The notes beneath the pieces were generated by a model that was not told where the DNA came from, made no database searches, and was given only the letters and a program-made list of their open reading frames with translations. The position numbers and the translations under genes were made by a program. From NCBI RefSeq assembly GCF_947179515.1, contig NC_067474.1, positions 87,304,824 to 87,368,823 on the forward strand: a DNA stretch of 64,000 nt. Direction: 5' to 3'. Of this stretch, positions 55,794 to 64,000 are shown in pieces (position 1 is the stretch's first letter; each line of letters starts with the position of its first letter). Source of the DNA: Apodemus sylvaticus. Its lineage: Eukaryota > Chordata > Mammalia > Rodentia > Muridae.

Positions 55794-57368
55794 TGATAAT
55801 GCTTTGTCTTGGTGTTTGAACACTTACCCCCAATCCTACAGGATTTTTAGTTTGAGTTTTACAGGTTTTCTGTGATTGTCAATGTGTGTGTCTCTGTATG
55901 TATATGTTTCTTGTGCTTTTTCTTTTGCTCTTTATTTTTCTACTCATTTGTTTGTTTTGTTCTATTCAAATTTATTTGTTTTCATTTCATCTTCTTTTCT
56001 CTTTCTCTTTTTAAGATTCTAGTTTGTTTTCTAATGAGAGAAAACAAGAAAGTATGTGGATTTGGGTGGGGAGTTCTGGAGAACATGGAAGGAATTGGAA
56101 GGATGAGAATCAAGGGTATAAGCATCTATTTCCAAGAAAAATTATATGCCACCAAAATTGATGAGAATAACTTTCAGAAGAGAAAGTAAATTTGAGAGGA
56201 TGCACAGAACTGTGTTCAATAACTAGAACTTCCAGACAGGACATGGATCAGCACTGGCTCTGCTCTAATCCACTCATCTTAATAAAAATGACTGGAAGTT
56301 CTGAACATCTGTTATTTTAATGAAACTTTTATTGCTATTAGAACTGAGCAATGATAACCTACAAGTCATAAATAAATATCAATATGGATTTGATGAGCAA
56401 TATTGTCATGAAGATAGTCTAGGTGGGATGTAAAGGAGAAATTAAAGGTAAATCAACAAAGCAAGAACATTCTTTAAAGAAGCTTTTGAAATGGACTTTT
56501 AAAAGTCTTTTCTCTAGTGATTCATGAGGGCAGAAATTTCACACTGTGAATGAGGAAGCAGGTCTTTAAAAAAGAACATTTTATTGGGCTCTACATATGC
56601 TACTGGAATTCCTTTCTTGACAAAAAAAGGAAAATAAAGTACAAAAGCATGTCTGAAAATGAATAACAAAAAAAAAAAAACCCAGTTTAATCGATCCATG
56701 GTCTATGCTTAAAATATCCTTTTTCCTCTGAAAGCAAGTTAAGAGGAAAATTAGAATCTGCAACAATTCCAAGGTCTTCATATCAGTGTTTTCAGGATTG
56801 ACAGGAAACTCTATGATTCTGGAAAGTTTCTAGACAGCTTCTGCAAACCTCCAATTCTCATAGTCTCAACATTGTCATTGTCATTTTTTTCTTTAGGCCA
56901 CCAAGATTCATCTTCCTGCATCTACTTTTCCTGTTTATGTATACAAAGACCAGAAGCTCAGGATTCCCTGCTCTGTTATAAAGTCTACTGGGATTGAGAA
57001 AACTGTGATCAGCCCATACTTTTATCATAATTGTGTTTTCCTTGCTATATTTTGTCTATATTGTTTATTCATTGATATTTTATAATGCATTTGTTCTAAT
57101 TTGGGTTTTTTTGGTTTTTATTTATTTTTATTTATGTTTTTCTTTCCCCATAAACTATCTGCTAAATGATAAATTCTCAATAACTATTTGGGAAATAAAA
57201 GAATGACATTAATGTTTTGTATAATGTGGTAGACATTATGTTAGAGAAACATTAAGAAATTGTATTAGGAAACAACTTATTTAAATATTCCCCTTGAAGT
57301 ATTTTGTGGACTAATGGAAGGCATATTATACTATCAAGCAGAGTCTTAGAAAATGAATTAGAGTGAAG

Positions 57369-57370
<2 letters not shown>
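55331..57370. other. No gene recognised; (TG)n at 55,751-55,791
   Basis: AT-rich sequence with a TG microsatellite and several T-rich runs. The 105-codon open frame at 55,872-56,189 is low-complexity Phe/Cys/Val at its start, has no known domain, and is probably chance. Confidence 0.5.

Positions 57371-57427
<57 letters not shown>
57371..57427. repeat. (TA)n microsatellite
   Basis: Pure TA run of about 56 bases. Confidence 0.97.
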
Positions 57428-57429
<2 letters not shown>

Positions 57430-57499
57430 TAATTTCTCTCTTATAGACCAATGGATGGATTAAAACTTCTCAGGCCTACTGCCCTTCGTCAAGAACATA

Positions 57500-57719
57500 T
57501 GATTCTTTGTTTAGCTCTGCACTCTAGTTTTTAATAGGCTTATTTAACTGGGATCTATCTGCTTGAGTTCTTTGTATAAACTGGATATTACCCCTCTATT
57601 GGATGTAGGAGTGGTAAAGATCTTTTCCAAATCTGTTGGTTGCCTTTTTGTCCTATTGACAGTGTTCTTTGCATTACAGAAGCTTTGCAATTTTATAAGG
57701 TCCCATTTGTCAATTGTTA
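57500..57719 (-). mobile_element. L1 ORF2 fragment, antisense
   Basis: 'gagttctttgtataaactggatattacccctct', 'gatcttttccaaatctgttggttgcc' and 'tttataaggtcccatttgtcaatt' are reversed ORF2. It lies directly beside a sense 3' UTR, so it is probably the inverted 5' part of one twin-primed copy with a deletion between the halves. Confidence 0.8.
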
Positions 57720-57895
57720 AAGGAGCTGAAGGTGTTTGCAATCCAAAGGACGAACAACAAAATTAACCAACCAAGAGCTCCCAGGGACTACACCACCAAC
57801 CAAAGAGTACACATGGAACACCCTCATAAAAGCAGGGGGATGGAGGGTGGATTTCTTGAGGGGAAAATGGATCATATTTGAAATATAAATAATAT
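57720..57895 (+). mobile_element. L1 3' end, sense
   Basis: 'aaaggagctgaaggtgtttgcaa', 'accaagagctcccagggactacaccaccaacc', 'gagtacacatgga', 'acaccctcataaaagcaggggga' and 'catatttgaaatataaataa' are the L1 3' UTR with an internal deletion of about 130 bases after 'cacatgga'. There is no clear poly(A) tail. Confidence 0.8.
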
Positions 57896-60479
57896 TTCAT
57901 AATGTTATAATTTATAACATAATTTATTTTATAAATAATATAATGAACAATATATCCAATAAACACCAACAAAAGAGAGTATGTGATTCTGGTTGTGTCT
58001 AATGGGGTGTAAATGGAAGTGTTATATTTCAACATTAGATTGTAACAACTGTTACAATTTTTCGGAGTGTAACAGTCAAAGAACAATTTGTTCTTCTCTG
58101 TCACACCTTAAAACACAGCATATTCCAGACAATGCATATATGGGTTAAAAGATGATGCATTAGCTCAGATTGAGAGTGAAATGAATGAGAGATGGTTGCC
58201 ATAGGGAGGCAACTAACTTGCAATAGATTTTTTTCTAAGTAGGAAATAACTTTTTATTATATTATATCAATTGGTAAGAATCTGAGATTTGAAATAGTTC
58301 ATTTTTTTCAGTATAACCCAAGTTATTTTGATTAATGAAAGTACCATAGAAGATATCCTCTTTCCTTCAGTGAAATTTATAGCCCATACATTGACACAAG
58401 CTTTAGGACTAGAACAAAGCATTTACAAGTAAGAATATGTTCCAACCTGGAAGCCTGCGAGATAAATGTAGATTTACAGCAGGAACGAGATACATAGCTT
58501 TTAGAAATTTATTTTCTTTCTATCTTCTGTTATTTATTTTCTTCTATGAGTCTAAGGTGACACATGAATGAATGAAAGCTATAAGAAAGGTTGATGAATT
58601 AGACCATTCCTAACAGCAATTTATCTTGGAATAATAAAAAATGACAAGGGATTTTTAAGTATTTTTTTTTTTTACCCACTATGTGGTTAGGCATGCGATG
58701 ATATACCAAAGCAACAGAAGTAAGCATTTCTACTCTGAAGACAGCTATGATCACCACATTAAGTAAAAGCTAAATATTTCTTATTAATCACAAGGATTTT
58801 AAGAATGTTAAGGTAATGGATTCCTTAGATTTCTGGAGAAATTATTTCTGTACATGAGTGTACTATCTGGACCTTGAAGAATATGAAGGCCTTCATGCTC
58901 TTAAATAATTTATTGGACTGATTAAGAACTAGACACACTATAGTGGCTATTTAATCTGTCAATTCTATTCTACACACTATTATCTAAATTTCAGAATCAG
59001 GCCCAGAGATGTTAAATATGCATCCAAGTCACAAAACAAAGAAAGATAAAATAAAACAAACTTCTTTTCTATGAAATCTTAGGCATGAAGCAATGGTTTA
59101 GAGGTAGAGAGATATGGCATGAGTTGTTGAAGTCAAAGGGTGTTTTAGAGTGACTCTATTTTCCAGCAGATTTTTTTTATCTTTCTTGTTTTAGAGAAAA
59201 AATATTCTATAAATATTTTTAAATAATGGAACTTATCAGATATTCATTTTTTCTAAGTGAGTAAACTCTTTGTATTTCCCAAATATAAGTGTACATTTCA
59301 GGTTTTTATTCACATAAGTATACAGGGAAATTGTAATAAGCAGAAATATTTTTGATTCATACACATAGACTTTAAGTCTTCCTGGGATGAAGATTACCTT
59401 AACATACTAGGAACATAGATGATCTTTAACAGAAATCTAAATAGTTACTTCTAGAATTCAAAAATTCCTACAACACATTTTCATGTGTTATATAGATTGA
59501 GCCCTTGACTATTAGTCAAAGTTCTGGAGGAAATCTTATGGCATGTTCAAATGGTTAATTAAAGATAATTTAATTTAAAAGCTTTTGCAGATCCAAGTAT
59601 AAAATGTCCTCTCAAAGGCAGCAGAATTTAGTAACATTATAAAACCACTGTCACTTTTTGACATTGAGTGACAATTAAAAAGAATAGTAGTACCAGAAAC
59701 AATAGGAACTTTAACTGTGTTGATGTAATAGCTGCTTAAAGATACTCAAGGTCTAGTCACGAAAATATATGGATGTGTTAAGTTAAATAGCCAAAAAATT
59801 AAATAAATAAAATAGAAAGATAAAAAGAAGAGAAAAAAGAAAAGATATTCTATAGATGGAATTAAGGTTGATGACCTTGTATTGAAATAAGGTCATTATT
59901 ACTAATTATCAAGATGGCTCTATCTAATCACCAAGCTTCTTAAAGTAGAATATGTTTCCTCTGATATTATCAGAAAGAATGTGATGAAGGAGGATAGGTC
60001 AAAGAGATATGCTATGATATTGCTGGCTTTGAAGATGAAGGAGAGGGACATTAACAAAAGAATGTGGTAAAATTTTAGAATCTGGAAATGGCAAGGTGAT
60101 TCTATTCTAACCTCACTAGTGAGGAATGTACCCTTGCCAACACTGCAATTTTAAGCCACTGAGATATGTGGCAATTACAATCTATAAAACTGTGAGGCAG
60201 GTAATTTATTTTGTTAAAATTCCCGGTGTCCATAGTAAATTGTAAGAAACTAACTTATGTAATGAGCTACTCAATAGGCTCTGTGATCCAATACAAAACC
60301 TGGAAGCCATTGACCAACAATATTCTGTCTCTGACTTTCTAAGGCCCTACTGGTGTCTCCCATGAGCTAAACTCGTTATACAAGAGCTTAAGGAAAGAGT
60401 AAGTATTGCAATTTTTAGGTATTAATGTTTAAAGTTTAGAATCTTGTAGAAATAAATGGAGAATTGATCTAAGGTGGTA
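57896..60479. other. About 2.6 kb with no recognised gene; MIR-like relic
   Basis: AT-rich sequence. Positions 58,930-59,035 ('attatctaaatttcagaatcaggcccagagatgttaaatatgcatccaagtcacaaa') resemble a plus-strand MIR. A near-palindrome 'atgttataatttataacat' lies at 57,903-57,921. Confidence 0.5.
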
Positions 60480-61008
60480 AATACAAATGTTCTACCATGT
60501 TCTAGTCTGAGCAGGTGGCCTGAACAGACCTTGAACACTAGCTCCACAGCCAGTCCCACAACATCCAGAAGAAGTTACACTCCCAGGTGCTCTAACATGT
60601 CCAGGATCATAAGTGAGGAGACTGCAACATGTGCACCAACACCAGGAGTAACTGGTACAAGTGTGATCCAGGAACACAGGAACCCCAGACCAGTCAGTGT
60701 CCAGGTTCCTTCTGGTCTGAGCCAGTGCCCTGAGCAGAACTTGGGTGCTACCTCCATACCCAATCCCAAAACAATCAGAAGAAGCTCAACACTCTGGTCC
60801 TCTAAAATACCCAGGAACATAGGATCTCAGAAGCTTGGTCATACCAGGATTTCAGGATCCCAACAACGAGGATCTCAGGATTACAAGATACCAAAATCCC
60901 AGAATCAAAAACAGAGTAGAACTCTGAATAGTCTAACACAAACAGGAACATAGGAAGGACAGGGTCAAATAAAAGACAAATAGGGCAGGCAGCACTAGAA
61001 AAAAACAG
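60480..61008 (+). promoter_or_regulatory. L1 5' UTR with two monomers, sense
   Basis: Two related blocks start with 'tctgagcaggtggcctgaacaga' near 60,506 and 'tctgagccagtgccctgagcaga' near 60,717, a period of about 211 bases. In murine L1s such tandem monomers form the promoter. A non-monomeric part with 'caggatctcaggattacaag'-like repeats leads to the ORF1 start. Confidence 0.75.
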
Positions 61009-61152
61009 ATGGGGAGAGGCAAGTGTAAGAACATAAGAGAAACCAAGGTTATGTGGCATCATCAGAAACCAGTTCGTTCACCATAGCAAGGCGTGGATAA
61101 CCAATCACATAGGAAAAGCAAGATTCAGATTTAAAATAACTTCTCATGATGA

Positions 61153-61167
61153 TGATAGAGGATTTTA
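61153..61167. repeat. 15-bp target-site duplication, left copy
   Basis: TGATAGAGGATTTTA here is repeated exactly at 62,259-62,273 and flanks the nested antisense L1. Confidence 0.95.
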
Positions 61168-62258
61168 TTTTTATTTTTTTATTAGATATGTTCTTTATTT
61201 ACATTTCAAATGATTTCCCCTTTCCTTGACACCCCTCCTTGCAAGTTCCATAAGCCCTCTTCCCTCCCCCTATTCCCCCATCCACCCCTTCCCACATCCT
61301 TGTTCTGGTATTCCCCTACAATGCTGCACTAAGCCTTTCCAAAACCAGGGGCCACCCCTTCCTTCTTCTTGGACATCATTTAATATGTAGATTATGTCTT
61401 ATGTATTCCAGGGTTCTAGGCTAATATCTATTTATCAGTGAGTGCATACCATGAGTGTTCTTTTGAGACTGGGTTACCTCACTTAGGATGATGTTTTCTA
61501 GCTCCATTCATTTGTCTAAGAATTTCATAAATTCATTGTTTCTAATGGCTGAATAGTACTCCATTGTGTATATATACCACATTTTTTGTACCCATTCCTC
61601 TGTTCAGGGACATCTGGGTTCTTTCCAGCTTCTGGCTATTATAAATAGGGCTGCTAGGAACATAGTGGAGCATGTATCCTTATTACATGCTGGGGAATCC
61701 TCTGGGTATATGCCCAGGAGTGGTATAGCAGGATCCGCCAAATGTGACATGGCCAGTTTTCTGAGTAACTGCCAGACTGATTTCCAGAGTGGTTGTACCA
61801 CCTTGCAATCGCACCAGCAGTGGAGGAACGTTCCTCTTTTCCACATCCTCACAAACACCTGCTGTCTCCTGAGTTTTTAATCTTAGCCATTCTGTGAGGT
61901 GAAATCTCAGGGTTGTTTTGATTTGCATTTCCCTAATGACTAATGATGTTGAACATTTCTTAAGGTGCTTCTCAGCCATCTGGTGTTCTTCAGGTGAAAA
62001 TTCTTTGTTTAGCTCTGTACACCATTTTTAATAGGGTTATTTGGTTTTCTGGGGTCTAACTTTTGAGTTCTTTGTATATATTGGATATTAGCCCTCTGTC
62101 AGATGTAGAGTTGGTGAAGATCTTTTCCCAATTTGTTGGTTGCCTATTTGTCCTTTTGAGAGTGTCCTTTGCCTTACAGAAACTTTGTAATTTTATGAGG
62201 TCCCATTTGTCAATTCCTGATCTTAGAGCAAAAGCTATTGGTGTTTTGTTTAAGAACT
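61168..62258 (-). mobile_element. Nested L1, 5'-truncated, antisense
   Basis: A T-rich tail, reversed 3' UTR and the last ~300 codons of ORF2, ending at 'ggtgttttgtttaagaact'. Open pieces at 61,604-61,858 and 61,683-61,979 are in different frames, showing an indel near the cysteine motif, and a short deletion replaces TPVRMAKIKNSG-type sequence with HLTEWLRL. The exact 15-bp duplication proves insertion by target-primed reverse transcription into ORF1 of the host L1. Confidence 0.95.
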
Positions 62259-63170
62259 TGATAGAGGATTTTAAGAAGGACCTAACTCCCTTAAAGAAAT
62301 ACAGGATAACACAGAAAACAACTAGAAGCCAATAAAGAAGAAACAGAAAAATTCCTTAAAAATATTGCAGTAAAACACAACCAAAACAGGTGAAGGAATT
62401 GAACAAAACCATCCAGGATCTAAATATTGAAATAGAGACTATAAAGAAACCACAAAGGGAGACAACCCTGGAGATAGAAAACCTAGGAAAGAGATCATTA
62501 GTCATAGATGTAAGTAGCACCAACAGAATACAAGAGATAGAAGAGAGTATCTCAGGTTCAGGAGATACCATAGAAAACATTTGTACAATAGTCAAAGAAA
62601 ATGCAAAATGGTAAAAGCTAATAACCTCAAACAACCAAGAAATCCAGGACAAAAAGAAAAGACCAAATCTAAGCATAATAGATATAGAAGAGAGTGAAGA
62701 TTCCCAACGTAAAGGGCTAGTATATATCTTCAACAAAATTATTGAAAAAAAATTTTCTAATTTAAATAGATGCCAAGGAACATACAAGAAGCCTATCGAG
62801 CTCTAAATAGACTGGACCAGAAAAGAAATTCCTCCAATCACGTAATAATCAAAACAGCAAATGGACAGAACAAATACTGTTATTAAAGGCAGTAAGAGAA
62901 AATAGTCAAATAGAATATAAGGGCAGACCCATCAGAATTTCCTCTGACTTCTCAACAGAGACTATAAAAGCCAGAAGATCCAGGGCAGATGTCATACAGG
63001 CCCTAATAGAACAAAAATGTCATCCCAGATTACTATACCCAACAAAACTCTCAATAACCATAGATGGAGAAACTAAAATATTCCATGACAAAATGAAATT
63101 TACACAATAACTTTGCACAAATCCAGACATAATAAAGATAATAAATGGAAAACTCCAATACAAGCAGAGA

Positions 63171-64000
63171 AACTATACTCGTAAAAAAGCAAGAAATTAA
63201 TCTTCTTTCAATATACCCAAAAGAAGAAAGCCACACAAATATAATTCTACCTCTAACAACAAAAATAACAGGAAGCAATAATCACTTTTCCTTAATATCT
63301 CTTAACATCAATGGACTCAATCCCCTAATAAAAAAGACATAGGCTAACAGATTATATACATAAACAGGACCCAGCACTATGCTGCATATAGGAAAAGCAC
63401 CTCAATGACAAAGACAGGCACTACCTCAAAGGAAAAAGCTGTAAAAAGTTTTCTAAGTAAATTGTCCCAAGCAGCAAGCTGGAGGTGCCATTGTAATATC
63501 AAATAAAATCGACTGCCAGCCAAAAGTTGTCATAAAGAAGGACACTTCATACTGGTCAAAGGAAAAATTTACCAAGTAAACTCTCAATTTTGAACATCTA
63601 TGCTCCAAATGAAAGGGCACCCAGATTCATAAAAGAAACTTTACTAAAGGTCAAAGCACACATTGTACCTCACACAGTAATTGTGGAAGACTTCAAGATC
63701 CTATGCTCAGCAATGGATAGATCATGGAAACAGAAACTAAACAGAGACACAGTGAAACTAATCTAAGTTATGAACCAAATGGATTTAACAGATATCTACA
63801 GTTCAGGGCCAGTTGGATTTAGTTAAATATTTTTTCAGACCTTCAAAAAACACCTAATACCAATACTCTTCAAACTATTCCACAAAATAGAAACAGAAGG
63901 AACACTATCCAATTCATTCTATGAAGCCACAGTAATGCTTATACCTAAGCCACACAAAAAGACAACAAAGAAAGAGAACTTCAGATTCATTCCCCTTATG
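63171..64000 (+). pseudogene. L1 ORF2, start codon lost, endonuclease-RT deletion, runs off the window
   Basis: The ORF2 start is ATA instead of ATG at 63,265-63,267 in front of TGSNNHFSLISLNINGLNPL. The endonuclease follows with frameshifts (NIYAPNERAPRFIKETLL region near 63,595-63,650) up to the MNQMDLTDIY region near 63,800. About 25 unassigned bases later the sequence resumes in the RT domain (QTFKKHLIPILFKLFHKIET near 63,838), so some 1.1 kb of ORF2 is missing. The copy continues beyond 64,000. Confidence 0.85.

Larger units (their letters stand above)
61009..63170 (+). pseudogene. L1 ORF1, split by another L1
   Basis: ORF1 starts at ATG 61,009 (M-G-R-G-K, then decayed) and is interrupted at 61,168-62,258. 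After the insertion it runs through the coiled coil (open frame 62,390-62,614, with EIENLGKRS and RIQEIEESISGSGDTIENI), the RNA-binding domain and the C-terminal domain (near 62,985-63,060, LLYPTKLS-like). Several stops and frameshifts are present, for example after NAKW at 62,612. It cannot make full-length ORF1p. Confidence 0.85.

Noticed and set aside
1..64000. CRISPR array, tRNA, rRNA, operon or bacterial-type regulatory elements
   Set aside because: The window is mammalian repeat-rich DNA. The direct repeats seen are microsatellites, L1 monomers or local duplications.

Overview
This window looks like rodent nuclear DNA, most likely from the mouse (Mus) lineage. Both well-preserved B1 SINEs (31,587-31,720 and 32,784-32,958) have the short 'tttctgagttcgag' version of the B1 body that I associate with Mus. 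The L1 3' UTRs are of the murine Lx and later types, and ORR1/MT-type MaLR LTRs and long CA, TA, GA and GGGAA arrays are present. The species call is an inference from repeats. I found no host gene, exon, tRNA, rRNA or CRISPR array. Every open frame longer than about 150 codons is either an L1 ORF2 relic or a translated simple repeat. The window reads as an intergenic or deep intronic, AT-rich, L1-dense region with very few SINEs.

Layout. 0.3-3 kb: an old L1 (ORF1 end to ORF2 endonuclease), a CA array and two L1 3' ends. 4.6-7.2 kb: MIR, ancient L1 3' UTR, an L1 3' UTR and an MLT1-like LTR relic. 7.2-10.4 kb: nothing recognised. 10.4-13.1 kb: two L1 3' UTRs and an old antisense L1 RT domain. 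13.5-14.4 kb: TA, TC/TG and CA/GA arrays. 17.4-18.4 kb: an inverted (twin-primed) Lx copy. 21.1-22.2 kb: an ORR1-type MaLR. 22.4-25.7 kb: an old L1 with ORF1, RT and 3' UTR. 26.8-27.8 kb: two L1 pieces, then a 22-bp perfect hairpin. 30.5-31 kb: a 490-bp purine array. 31.6-33 kb: B1, L1 and B1. 33.1-34.3 kb: a class II (ERVK/betaretrovirus-like) gag-pro relic. 34.5-43.5 kb: a stack of L1 insertions, including two twin-primed copies, one inside the other. 43.5-50.2 kb: LTR-like pieces and several L1 fragments. 50.8-55.3 kb: a twin-primed L1 split by a younger L1 that keeps most of ORF2. 57.5-57.9 kb: a small inverted L1. 60.5-64 kb: a plus-strand L1 with 5' UTR monomers, ORF1 and ORF2, split by another L1 with a 15-bp target duplication and running off the end of the window.

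By a hand tally about 47% of the window is L1, in at least 25 segments. The useful information is the insertion history: nested order, target-site duplications, 5' inversions and internal deletions can be read directly. I do not see a new biological system. The best leads are the nested twin-primed L1s, an L1 integration that deleted rather than duplicated its target, a 22-bp perfect hairpin at 27.9 kb, a GATA-motif palindrome at 18.55 kb and the higher-order structure of the GGGAA array.
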